Source: an uncultured delta proteobacterium | Lineage (GTDB): Bacteria; Myxococcota_A; Polyangia; Polyangiales; Polyangiaceae | Length of the DNA: 49,113 nt | Direction of reading: 5' to 3' | Assembly (NCBI GenBank): GCA_903892415.1 | Contig: CAITIQ010000414.1 | Location: forward strand, 1-49,113 | Part shown: positions 16,779 through 24,575 of the stretch, in pieces | Position numbering within the stretch: the first letter of the stretch is position 1 | How the letters are laid out: each line of letters starts with the position of its first letter | Position numbers and translations under genes: made by a program | Notes under the pieces: generated by a model | Databases searched by the model: none | Told to the model about the DNA's origin: nothing | The model's input: only the letters and a program-made list of their open reading frames with translations

Positions 16779-17266
16779 TGCCGGACCTCTCCGAGCGCGG
16801 TCGCCAGGGCGTTGGCCACGACATCAGCCGCCAGGCGGTGCTCCTCATGCCCAAAGCCTGGCCCGTCTGGGTTGCACTTCCCACGAACCTCGGCGCCGTC
16901 GGTGCCCCACGCTCCTTCGGCGCAATAAAGGGCCTGTGGGGTGATTCGAAGGATGCGCGGATCGACAACGTCCCGGGCGATCACGAAGCGTACGACCATG
17001 TCGGCCTCCGAGACGCTGAAGACCGCGGTTTGCACCATGCGGTACCACGGCGCGCGCCCGATCGACTGCCACGCCGTCACCACATAGCCAACCTGGCGGT
17101 CGACCTTGACTGGCTCCACGCCGGCCTCTTCGAGAACAGTAACGACCCGCTCAATCGAGGCATCCGACACCGTGATCGTGCGCGGCGCCGTCGGCCGCAG
17201 GTAAACGACTGGGGACTGACAGCCTGCAGCAAGGAGCGAGCAGAAGGTGAGGATGAGGCGATCCAT
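16775..17266 (-). CDS. lipoprotein, 163 aa
   Basis: MDRLILTFCSLLAAGC is a lipoprotein signal with Cys16. The body reads YLRPTAPRTITVSDASIERV, VDRQVGYVVTAWQSIG, FSVSEADMVVRFVIARDV and a Cys pair (LYCAEGAWG, GKCNPDG), ending in an Ala-rich helix. I do not recognise the family. It is the first gene of a two-gene overlapping operon with a similar lipoprotein. The layout suggests a small alpha/beta fold repeated in both. Confidence 0.78.
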   Translation of the reverse strand: MDRLILTFCSLLAAGCQSPVVYLRPTAPRTITVSDASIERVVTVLEEAGVEPVKVDRQVGYVVTAWQSIGRAPWYRMVQTAVFSVSEADMVVRFVIARDVVDPRILRITPQALYCAEGAWGTDGAEVRGKCNPDGPGFGHEEHRLAADVVANALATALGEVRQ

Positions 17267-17334
17267 GAGTGCCTCCTAGACTCAGCGCCGAGGCTAGGCA
17301 AGGTGCCAAGCCTCATCCACTCGGCCAACGACGA

Positions 17335-17865
17335 TTACTTCTTCTTTTCGATCTTGAATTCAACGCGGCGATTCTTGGTGTGGCAAGCGTCGGTGTCCTC
17401 TGAACAGAGCCTCTCGTCCTGTCCCGCACCGCGCGCGTCCATCGGTTGCGCTACGCCCTTTGCCTTGAGGTAGTCGACGACGGCCTTCGCGCGCTCGTCG
17501 CTCAGCTTTCGGTTCGACTCCTTGTCTCCGCGCGCGTCGGTGTGGCCGATTACGTGGAGTACGACGATCTCCTTGTGCCCGTTCATGGCCTTCGCGACGT
17601 CGTCGAGCAGCTGGTTCGACTCGGGCTTGATGGTGGCCTTCGCCGTATCAAACTGCACGACATCGTCGATCTCGAGGTGGTCGTCGGTGATGGTGACGTG
17701 ACCTTCTTTGGTCGGCTCAGGCTTCGGCTCGGGCTTCGGCTCGGGCTTCGGCTCGGCGGTAGGGGCCGGCTCGGGCGTGCCTACCTTAGCCTCAACCTTC
17801 GCGCTGCATCCTACTGCCGTGATGGAGAGCGAGAGCACGATGATGGATGCGAATTTACTGTTCAT
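17335..17865 (-). CDS. OmpA-family lipoprotein (Pal-like)
   Basis: ATG 17865 (MNSKFASIIVLSLSITAVGC) gives a lipoprotein signal with Cys20; the frame is open to 18057. A charged Pro-Lys-Pro-Glu repeat follows, built from a 12-bp DNA repeat near 17711-17755. The C-terminal OmpA domain is complete: DDVVQFDTAKATIKPESNQL, VIGHTDARGDKESNRKLSDE, RAKAVVDYLKAKGV and NRRVEF. The Asp of HTDARG and the Arg pair of NRRVEF are the peptidoglycan diaminopimelate-binding residues. It probably tethers the outer membrane to the cell wall. The motifs upstream of its start resemble the neighbouring TetR operator. Confidence 0.93.
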   Translation of the reverse strand: MNSKFASIIVLSLSITAVGCSAKVEAKVGTPEPAPTAEPKPEPKPEPKPEPTKEGHVTITDDHLEIDDVVQFDTAKATIKPESNQLLDDVAKAMNGHKEIVVLHVIGHTDARGDKESNRKLSDERAKAVVDYLKAKGVAQPMDARGAGQDERLCSEDTDACHTKNRRVEFKIEKKK

Positions 17866-17944
17866 GGGTAGTCCTCGAAATGGGCGTAGCTGTCGTTGTT
17901 GGCTCACCGGCGACCACGCCCGAACGTGTCGATACGCCGAAAAG

Positions 17945-17984
17945 AGCGAACGATAAGTTCGAGCGAATCGAATCATTGTTCGCT
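17945..17984. promoter_or_regulatory. repeated AGCGAACRAT motifs upstream of the OmpA gene
   Basis: AGCGAACGAT (17945-17954) and its inverted near-copy ATTGTTCGCT (17975-17984) flank a GAGCGAATCG word. The sequence AAAGAGCGAACGAT here is identical to the left half of the TetR-type palindrome at 18713-18724. It lies between the OmpA gene start and the TetR gene end, so it could be a second site for that regulator. This is inference only. Confidence 0.4.
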
Positions 17985-18001
17985 TGGTGTCGGATGCGAA
18001 G

Positions 18002-18634
18002 TCAGCCGCTCCGCTCGCTACGTTCCACCGTCGCAGTGGGCAGGCCCAAGAGCCCACGAATGAGCCCGCGTAGGGTCGGTTTCAAGCGTCGGCTCGGGAG
18101 TTGTGCGAGGGTTGGGCGAGCGGCCACCGAGCCGTCGACGACGGCGAGCAGCAGCCGAGCCGCGACCTCCGGATCCACCGTCGAGCCCACCGCTCCTCGG
18201 CGTTTGGCCGCGCTGAGGATGCCGGCGAGGCGCTCGACGATTTCGTCCTCGGCGCGCTGCACGACCTCGGCCACGACCGGATCTCGGCGGGCCTCCGCCG
18301 CGACCTCGAGGGCCAGGCTCGCGAAGCGCTCCTCCGCCGCGGCAGCGATCGCTTGCGCGACGTGCTTCTCGAGCGCAGCGGCGAAGTCGGTGGCCTCCAC
18401 CAGCGGCTCGAAGGAGAGCACCACGGCCGCTCGCTCCCGTTCGACGATCGCGCGGATGATCTCGGTCTTGGAAGGGAAGTAGCGGTAAAGCGCGCCCGGG
18501 CTCATACCAACGCTAGCGCACAGGGCCGCCATCCCGGTCTGGTGAAAGCCGTGGGTGACGAACAGCGCCTCGGCCGCGTCGAGGATCTCGTCCCGTTTGG
18601 CCTCGTGCGCAGCTTCATCGCGTTTTCTCGACAT
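18002..18634 (-). CDS. TetR-family transcriptional regulator
   Basis: The protein is 210 aa, normal for the family. The N-terminal DNA-binding domain is textbook: AKRDEILDAAEALFVTHGFH, then GMAALCASVGMSPGALYRYF and PSKTEIIRAIVERE. The remaining 150 residues form the helical ligand and dimer domain and are variable. It is divergent from the sterol desaturase-like gene, with a promoter and a palindrome between them, so it most likely represses that operon. The ligand is unknown; hydrophobic or lipid ligands would fit the neighbours. Confidence 0.95.
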   Translation of the reverse strand: MSRKRDEAAHEAKRDEILDAAEALFVTHGFHQTGMAALCASVGMSPGALYRYFPSKTEIIRAIVERERAAVVLSFEPLVEATDFAAALEKHVAQAIAAAAEERFASLALEVAAEARRDPVVAEVVQRAEDEIVERLAGILSAAKRRGAVGSTVDPEVAARLLLAVVDGSVAARPTLAQLPSRRLKPTLRGLIRGLLGLPTATVERSERSG

Positions 18635-18683
18635 GGTTTGGCTTTCCTCCGCCGCAGCGGAAGCGAAGTTCAGCAGAACCGGG

Positions 18684-18711
18684 TTGACGAGGCGAGGGCT
18701 TTGGTTAATTT
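18684..18711 (+). promoter_or_regulatory. sigma70-like promoter of the desaturase/MFS operon
   Basis: TTGACG (18684-18689) and TAATTT (18706-18711) are separated by 16 bp, on the plus strand ahead of the gene at 18747. The -35 is close to consensus and the -10 is weak. The predicted start point falls inside the palindrome at 18719-18730. Confidence 0.5.
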
Positions 18712-18718
18712 AAAGAGC

Positions 18719-18730
18719 GAACGATCGTTC
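18719..18730. promoter_or_regulatory. candidate TetR operator palindrome
   Basis: GAACGATCGTTC is a perfect 12-bp palindrome, extended imperfectly by GAGC on the left and TC on the right. It sits just downstream of the predicted -10 box and 17 bp before the GTG start of the desaturase-like gene. Binding there would block transcription. Confidence 0.6.
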
Positions 18731-18746
18731 TCGGATAGGAGGAAGC

Positions 18747-19628
18747 GTGAAAGAGCTCGTTGATTCACTCGATACACCTTGGTGGGGCAGCTTCTCGTGG
18801 GTCGTCTCGGCGTTGTTGCTGCTCGGCGTCCCGCTGTTCGTGGTGGAGCTGATCGGGCTCGTGCGCAGCAAACGGCTGGACCGCCGTCGGCTCACCGGGC
18901 TTTTGACGAGCGCCTTCTGTTTGGTGCCGGCGATGGCCGTCGAGGCGGGCCTCGGAGACGAGCTGCCGCGGGCGCTCAGCGCGCTGCACCAGCTTGCCCT
19001 GTGGGAGATCCCAGTGACGCTCGGTAGCGCTCTCGTGTGCGTCTTGCTCGCTGACTTCGTCTACTACTGGGAGCACCGAGCGGCCCATCGCGTCAATCTG
19101 CTGTGGTCGGCGTACCACTCGACGCATCACTCGGCTGAACACTTCGATCAGAGCGTGGGGCTGCGAGTGAGCTTCATGGACTTCTTCTTCACGCCGCTCT
19201 TCTATCTGCCGCTGGTTCTGCTTGGGTTTCATCCCTTGCTGGTGCTGCTCGGGTTGACCTTGGTCTTGGCGTGGCAGCAGTGGATCCACACCGAGCTCAT
19301 TGGTCGGCTGCCGCTGCTCGACGGCTGGCTCAACACGCCGTCCAACCATCGCGTTCACCATGGCAGGAACCAGCCGTACCTCGACAAAAACTACGGTGGC
19401 ATCCTGATGGTGTGGGATCGGCTGTTCGGGACCTATGCTCGCGAGTCGGAGCCGGTGGAATACGGTCTGGTGAAGCAGCTGGGTACCGATGACCCGCTGG
19501 CCGTCCACTTCGCAGGCGTGGGCGGACTGATCCGCAACGTGGTTGGCGCCGGGTCGCTGCGCGAGGCTGCTCGCGTGCTCTTCGCTTCGCCCGATGCGGT
19601 GGAAGCTCGGCCCAGCTCCGTGGCGTAG
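18747..19628 (+). CDS. sterol desaturase / fatty acid hydroxylase-family membrane protein
   Basis: This is a membrane di-iron enzyme family that hydroxylates or desaturates lipids. GTG 18747 is preceded by a strong AGGAGG site at 18737. The His clusters are complete: YYWEHRAAH (His110, His114), AYHSTHH (His124, His127, His128), His181 in IHTEL, and NHRVHHGRN (His201, His204, His205). About four hydrophobic helices lie at residues 19-38, 50-65, 90-105 and 147-175. YGGILMVWDRLFGTY near 217 is the usual C-terminal signature. The 293-aa length is normal. It is first in an operon with the MFS gene, under likely TetR control. The substrate is unknown. Confidence 0.93.
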   Translation: MKELVDSLDTPWWGSFSWVVSALLLLGVPLFVVELIGLVRSKRLDRRRLTGLLTSAFCLVPAMAVEAGLGDELPRALSALHQLALWEIPVTLGSALVCVLLADFVYYWEHRAAHRVNLLWSAYHSTHHSAEHFDQSVGLRVSFMDFFFTPLFYLPLVLLGFHPLLVLLGLTLVLAWQQWIHTELIGRLPLLDGWLNTPSNHRVHHGRNQPYLDKNYGGILMVWDRLFGTYARESEPVEYGLVKQLGTDDPLAVHFAGVGGLIRNVVGAGSLREAARVLFASPDAVEARPSSVA

Positions 19629-19685
19629 CTTCGGCACGCAGCGTGCTCTCGCAGCGCGACGTACTTCGTCGTCAAGGGAGCCCGT

Positions 19686-21073
19686 ATGAAGAAGGCGAAC
19701 GGTAGCGCTGCACCGGTCGAGATGCTGAGCAGCGCTACCGAGTTTCGAGCGTCGCTCAGCTTGCTTACGACCCGCCGCTTTGGGACCTTCTGGTTCGCCA
19801 GTCTGCTTTCGAGCATCGGTACCTGGGCGCAGCAGGTCGCAGAGCCATGGCTGCTGCTCACGATGGGGGCTTCGTCGTTCGTGATCGGGCTCGACTCCTT
19901 CGCCAGCAATGCCCCGGTTTGGTTGCTTACGCTGGCCGGTGGTGCGCTGGCGGACCGCTGGGACCGCCGGCGGGTGATCGCTTGGTTCCAATCGATTCAA
20001 ATGACTCGTGCCAAGTCGATGGACTAACCGGGCCTTCCGGCCGCTCCTTTCCGAAGAGGACACGAGTCATTCTGTTCACTGCATCCGCCTTCGGCGGAAT
20101 GTTGTGCCCGCTGGCCATCGTGGTCCTTTTGCTCGCGGGTGCGATCGAACCGTGGATGATCATCGTGCTCTCGGTGGTGGTTGGAGTGACCGATGCGCTT
20201 TCGATGCCCTCGTTCCAATCGATCGTGCCTTCGATCGTGGAGCGCGATCAAATCGGCCGCGGTCTGGCGCTCAACTCGACGCAGTTCAGCCTGTCGCGCA
20301 TCCTCGGGCCGTCGATCGCCGGGGTGCTGATGGCGAGCGCGGGCGCTGTCGCTTGCTTCGTGGTCAGCGTGGTCTCGTATCTGCCGTTCATCGGGGTCGC
20401 GCTCTGGATCCTGCCGCGTTGGAAGCCGCCCACCACTGCACGGGTGCCTCAACATTTTCGCCACACCGCCGCTAGCATGACCGACACGCTTCGTGAGCCG
20501 CACAGCGGTGGCGGTTTGCTTACGGTCTTCAGCACAGGGCTCTTGTGCTCACCGCTCTTCACCTTCAGTCCGGTGTTGGTGAAGGACGTCTTCCACGGAG
20601 ACGCTAGCCACTTTTCGATGGCGGCGGTGGCCTTTGGAGCGGGCGGTATCGTCGGCGGCTTGGGGCTCTTGGGCGTCGCAGCCAGCGTTGACCGACGGCG
20701 GATTTCGGCGGGCTTCGCCATCGGTTACGGCTTCATCTTGGTGTTGACCGCCCTCAACCCATGGGGCTGGGGTGTGGTGCCGCTGTTCGTGCTCGCGGGC
20801 ATCGCGATGACCGTCAGCGGCACGGCGGCCAACACCCTGTTGCAGGCCACCGCGAATCCGCTCTTGCTCGGTCAGACGGTGAGTCTCTTCTTGCTCGCGA
20901 TGCGCGGCGGCATCTCGTTGGGGGCGCTGCTCACCGGCATCTCAGTCAGTTTGATGGGTGTCAGGCAGGCGCTCTTGCTCAACGGCCTGATGGCAATCGT
21001 GGTCCAGGGTGCAATCGCGTGGAAGTGGCTACGTTCGCCGGTGCCTGAAACCCCAGAGAACGCTCGTCCGTGA
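19686..21073 (+). pseudogene. MFS transporter (EntS/MFS_3-like), interrupted by a 98-bp insertion
   Basis: The N-terminal part starts at ATG 19686 after a GGGAG site. It runs through FRASLSLLTTRRFGTFWFAS and GGALADRWDRRRVIAWFQSI to Gln-Met at 20003, then reaches a TAA at 20025. The rest is in another frame from LCPLAIVVLLLAGAIEPW (20102) to the stop at 21073, including DALSMPSFQSIVPSI, LSRILGPSIAGVLM and about nine further hydrophobic helices. Removing 20004-20101 restores one frame and gives family-typical spacing between the RRRV loop and the next helix. A 12-TM exporter is therefore probably inactive, unless the insertion is an assembly error. It follows the desaturase-like gene in the operon. 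Confidence 0.82.
20004..20101. repeat. 98-bp insertion with inverted repeats inside the MFS gene
   Basis: The segment lies between two ATG trinucleotides (20001-20003 and 20099-20101), which could be a 3-bp duplication. AATGACTCGTG at 20000-20010 is repeated inverted as CACGAGTCATT at 20061-20071. A compact hairpin, TCCGCC-TTC-GGCGGA, sits at 20084-20098. The length is not a multiple of three and shifts the frame. It could be a MITE-like or REP-like element or a footprint of a lost mobile element. The inverted repeats do not sit at both ends, so this is not certain. Confidence 0.5.
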
Positions 21074-21500
21074 CGCCATCAGCATCCACCGAGAGGAGCG
21101 GTGCCAGAAGGTCCAGCGACGGCGGAGATTCCGGCTCCTCCGTGACGCCGTCCGCGTCGACGGAGAACGTCATGAAGGGGCCACCGAACTCTTCGGTGGT
21201 CAAGCCGTCCACGTCCTCGGAGTAGGCCTCTTCCCCGGACGTTGCTGCCTTCACGCACTCTTCGCCCAACATCTCAGCGAGGGGATCGTTGCTGAACATG
21301 CGCGGGTCCTCGGTCGTTGGGTCCCGCAAGAAGGCGTTGCCGCCGTCTTTGCGTTCGTGAGGGCCAGGGCTGAGCCGTGGACGGGGTTTGCGGGGAGAGG
21401 CGTTGGCTTTGGTTTGCGTCTTCACGCCCAAGTAGAAGGCAAGCCTCGCGCCGCCGCCAACATGAACACGGCCGGACTCTTGCTCGGGTGACAGCTGCAT
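20979..21500 (-). CDS. hypothetical acidic protein with internal SVDADGVT repeat
   Basis: The frame is open between the MFS gene and the aldehyde dehydrogenase gene, and its C-terminal end overlaps the last 95 bp of the MFS gene. ATG 21500 gives 173 aa. A downstream ATG (MFSNDPLAEMLGEE) is an alternative start. The region about residues 90-150 has ordinary protein composition, and FSVDADGVTEE / LSVDADGVTDE is repeated with a 12-residue spacer. The first 80 and last 25 residues look less protein-like. The family is unknown and the gene is doubtful. If it is not real, 21074-21539 is a 466-bp gap in which I see nothing else. Confidence 0.4.
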   Translation of the reverse strand: MQLSPEQESGRVHVGGGARLAFYLGVKTQTKANASPRKPRPRLSPGPHERKDGGNAFLRDPTTEDPRMFSNDPLAEMLGEECVKAATSGEEAYSEDVDGLTTEEFGGPFMTFSVDADGVTEEPESPPSLDLLAPLLSVDADGVTDERSLGFQAPANVATSTRLHPGPRLPSGR

Positions 21501-21539
21501 CCCACTGCACGCCAACCTCGCTGAGAAAGAGCCCGACCC

Positions 21540-22922
21540 ATGCCCTACCAAAGTGTCAATCCCTTCAACGGCAAGCTCCTCCACACCTTCGAGGGGCTGA
21601 CCGATCGTGAACTCGAGCAGTCGATCGCGATGGCGACCGCCGCCTTCGAGGTCTGGCGCGAAACGACCTTCGCCGAGCGAGGCGATATCCTCAACAAGGC
21701 TGCGGCGATCATGCACGCGCGGGTCGAAGAGTTCGCCTTGCCGGTGACGATCGAGATGGGCAAGCTGATCGCGCAGGCCCGCGCCGAGGTCGTGCTCAGC
21801 GCGGACATCATTGCCTACTACGCCGACAACGCCGAGCGCTTCTTGGCTCCGCTACGGCTCACGCCAAGTTCAGGCCAAGCCGAGGTGGAGAGCACCCCGC
21901 TGGGCGTCTTGTTCGGCGTGGAACCTTGGAACTTCCCGTATTACCAACTTGCGCGCTTTGCTGCGCCCAACCTGATGGCGGGCAACGTCGTGATGGTCAA
22001 ACATTCTGCGTGCGTACCCCAGTGCGCGATCGCCTTCGAGAACCTGTGGCGCGAGGCTGGCGCGCCCATGGGTGCGTACACCAACCTGCGCATCTCCTAC
22101 GACCAGGTAAATCGCGTGATCGATGATCCGCGCATCAAGGGCGTCGCGCTGACCGGCAGCGCGGAGGCCGGTAAACGAGTAGCCAGCCGCGCTGGTAAGA
22201 ACCTGAAGAAGTCGACGATGGAACTCGGCGGTAGCGACGCCTTCATCGTGCTCGAGGACGCCGACCTCGAGAAGACGGTGGAATGGGCTGTCTGGGGCAA
22301 GATGAACAACACCGGTCAGTGTTGTGTGGCAGCGAAGCGCTTCATCGTCGTCGAGCCTCTAGCCACGCCCTTCCTCGCGAAGTTCAAGGCGGCGCTGGAG
22401 CGGCTAGCGCCGGGAAACCCGCTGGACCCGGCAACCACGCTCGGCCCGCTCTCCACCGAGAGCGCCTTGCTCAACCTGCTCGAACAGGTACAGCGCGCGA
22501 TCGCCAATGGCGCGACGTTGGTGATGGGTGGAAGTCGGGTGGACCGCCCTGGCTCCTTCATGCAGCCGACGATCCTGACCAACATCAGCAAGGAGAACCC
22601 TGCGTTTCGTGAGGAGTTCTTCGGACCGGTCGCGCTGTTCTTCCGGGTCAAGGATGAGGACGAGGCCGTGGCGCTGGCGAACGATACCGACTTCGGCTTG
22701 GGCGGCTGCGTGTTCACGCAGGACGTTGCTCGCGGCAAGCGCGTGGCGAGCCGCGTGGATACCGGCATGATGTTCGTCAATCACCCGACCTGGACCACCC
22801 CGGATTTGCCGTTCGGCGGTATCAAGAGTTCGGGCTACGGTCGCGAACTCTCAGGGGCCGGCATTCAGGAGTTCGTCAACAAGAAGCTGGTGCGCGTCGC
22901 CTCGATCGACGCTCCGGCTTGA
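21540..22922 (+). CDS. aldehyde dehydrogenase, probable succinate-semialdehyde dehydrogenase
   Basis: The protein is 460 aa and cytoplasmic. It oxidises an aldehyde to the acid with NAD(P)+. The start MPYQSVNPFNGKLLHTFEGL and the length match the short SSADH group typified by E. coli YneI (Sad). Key motifs are VEPWNFPYYQLARFAAPNLM, the cofactor-site VALTGSAEAGKRVAS, the general base Glu228 in TMELGGSDAF, the nucleophile Cys262 in NNTGQCCVAAKRF, and FREEFFGPVA and LPFGGIKSSGYGREL near the C-terminus. All catalytic residues are present. It stands alone, so pathway context (GABA or succinate semialdehyde use) is from family knowledge only. Confidence 0.93.
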   Translation: MPYQSVNPFNGKLLHTFEGLTDRELEQSIAMATAAFEVWRETTFAERGDILNKAAAIMHARVEEFALPVTIEMGKLIAQARAEVVLSADIIAYYADNAERFLAPLRLTPSSGQAEVESTPLGVLFGVEPWNFPYYQLARFAAPNLMAGNVVMVKHSACVPQCAIAFENLWREAGAPMGAYTNLRISYDQVNRVIDDPRIKGVALTGSAEAGKRVASRAGKNLKKSTMELGGSDAFIVLEDADLEKTVEWAVWGKMNNTGQCCVAAKRFIVVEPLATPFLAKFKAALERLAPGNPLDPATTLGPLSTESALLNLLEQVQRAIANGATLVMGGSRVDRPGSFMQPTILTNISKENPAFREEFFGPVALFFRVKDEDEAVALANDTDFGLGGCVFTQDVARGKRVASRVDTGMMFVNHPTWTTPDLPFGGIKSSGYGRELSGAGIQEFVNKKLVRVASIDAPA

Positions 22923-23024
22923 ACGAGCTCCCGCTCGTTACTGGTCAGCCGTTCGATTGCAATGCCCGAGAGCCTGGGTGACACTACTCAGGCTGGCTCC
23001 ACGGCGCGAACGGTAGCGATCTCG

Positions 23025-24575
23025 ATGCTGAAAGTTACGAAGCTCGGTTGTCTTTCCTCGATGGTGTTGCTGCTCGGCCCGGCCGTCGCTTGGGCCGAGT
23101 CGACGAGCTACGAGGAGCGCGGACGCACCATCACCGTCGAGCGCCTCGCGAAAACGGCTGAGCAACGGCGGGCGGTGCGGGTGAACTTCGGCGACGGGCG
23201 CTTGGTCAACGCCGAGGTTGATGGCACCGTGATCGTCGCGCTCGATCCGGGCGGGGCCGAGGAGGTGGCTGCGAGCGGCGGTGCGCTGCTTCGTCCGCTC
23301 GCGCCGTCGCTTGGGCTGTGGCTGGCCGAGGACGTAACCGGCGGTGACGGCGCAGATCTCGCGGCGAGGCTCACCACGAGCGGCGCGCGGTCGCGCGGCA
23401 TCCGTAGCGCGACGCCCAACTACTACGTGCGTATGCGCGCCTTCGCCGATCCGTTCATCCCCAATGACCCGCGCTTCGGCGGCCAGTGGTACTTCGAGAA
23501 CTTGGGCATGAGCCAAGCGTGGTCGCTTTCGGTCGGTAACGCCGATACCAGCGTGGTGGTGGTCGATACCGGATGTGACGCCAGCCACGTCGATCTCGCG
23601 GACAAGATGGATACAGGCCGTGACGTGGTCGACGACGATGACGACCCGACGCCCGATCTGGCGATGAACGGCGCAGCGCACGGCACCGAGTGCGCTGGGA
23701 TCATCGGTGCCAGCACCAACAACGGCGAAGGCATCGCTGGCGGCTGCCCCGAGTGCCGGCTTCGTTGCGTGCGCATGTTGGCGGATGGCCCGCAGCCGCT
23801 CTCGGTCGAGGTGGACGCCTTCCAATTCGCGCTCGATGTCGACGCCGCGGTGGTGTCGAACAGCTGGGGCTACGTGGAGCCGATGCCCATTCCCAGCGCG
23901 CTCGAGGAGATCATCGCTGAGGTCGCGACCAACGGTCGAGGCGGCAAGGGCGCGGTGGTCGTGTTCGCCGCCGGCAACGACGACCGCGAGATCGGCGTCG
24001 ATGAAATGTGCGGTGCCAGCGGCGTCGTGTGTGTTGGGGCGATCAACAACTTCGACGAGTCGACGCCCTTTACCAACTTTGGTGCCCCGGTGGATCTCGT
24101 TGCGCCGACCGGCACGCTCACCACCGATATCTCCGGTGCCGCCGGTGACGACCCGACCGACTACACCAGCCTCTTCGGCGGGACCTCCTCCGCTTGTCCG
24201 GTGGTCGCGGGCATCGCTGGGCTGATCGTGGCCGCGGCGCCCGAGAAGACCGCCGCCGAAATCGAACAGATCCTCGTCGCGACCACACGCAAAGCGCCGT
24301 ACGCGGTGCCCGACGCAAACGGCCATGACCCTGTTTACGGCTACGGCATCGTCGATCCGCTGCCCGCGCTCGAGAGCGCGCTCGGGATCAGCGAGGGCAG
24401 CGGCGGAGCCGGTGGCAGTTCGAGCTCCGGGGCAGGGGACAGCGGGGGAGCAGGCGGTTCTGACGCTGGCGACGGCTGTGATTGCAGGGCCGGCGACGGG
24501 AGCCCGAGGCCCGCGTCGATCGGTGTGGCGCTCGCCCTTTTGGGGCTCGCGCTGCGTCGTCGTCGACGCGCCTAG
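23025..24575 (+). CDS. subtilisin-like (S8) serine protease with MYXO-CTERM-like tail
   Basis: ATG 23025 gives MLKVTKLGCLSSMVLLLGPA and a signal peptide ending AVAWA; an ATG at 22962 is less suitable. Numbering from 23025, an inhibitor-like propeptide (about 25-130) precedes the S8 domain. The triad is Asp181 (VVVVDTGCD), His219 (AHGTECAG) and Ser388 (FGGTSSACPVVAG), with oxyanion Asn318 (FAAGND). A Gly/Ser linker leads to CDCRAGDGS, a hydrophobic helix and RRRRRA. This is a MYXO-CTERM-like sorting tail that anchors or processes proteins at the surface. It converges on a metalloprotease gene carrying the same kind of tail; the two stop codons share one CTAG. Confidence 0.94.
   Translation: MLKVTKLGCLSSMVLLLGPAVAWAESTSYEERGRTITVERLAKTAEQRRAVRVNFGDGRLVNAEVDGTVIVALDPGGAEEVAASGGALLRPLAPSLGLWLAEDVTGGDGADLAARLTTSGARSRGIRSATPNYYVRMRAFADPFIPNDPRFGGQWYFENLGMSQAWSLSVGNADTSVVVVDTGCDASHVDLADKMDTGRDVVDDDDDPTPDLAMNGAAHGTECAGIIGASTNNGEGIAGGCPECRLRCVRMLADGPQPLSVEVDAFQFALDVDAAVVSNSWGYVEPMPIPSALEEIIAEVATNGRGGKGAVVVFAAGNDDREIGVDEMCGASGVVCVGAINNFDESTPFTNFGAPVDLVAPTGTLTTDISGAAGDDPTDYTSLFGGTSSACPVVAGIAGLIVAAAPEKTAAEIEQILVATTRKAPYAVPDANGHDPVYGYGIVDPLPALESALGISEGSGGAGGSSSSGAGDSGGAGGSDAGDGCDCRAGDGSPRPASIGVALALLGLALRRRRRA

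Noticed and set aside
18765..20063. 432-aa minus-strand ORF opposite the desaturase and MFS genes
   Set aside because: Gln/His/Arg-rich shadow of membrane-protein codons; the plus frames have the His clusters and TM helices.
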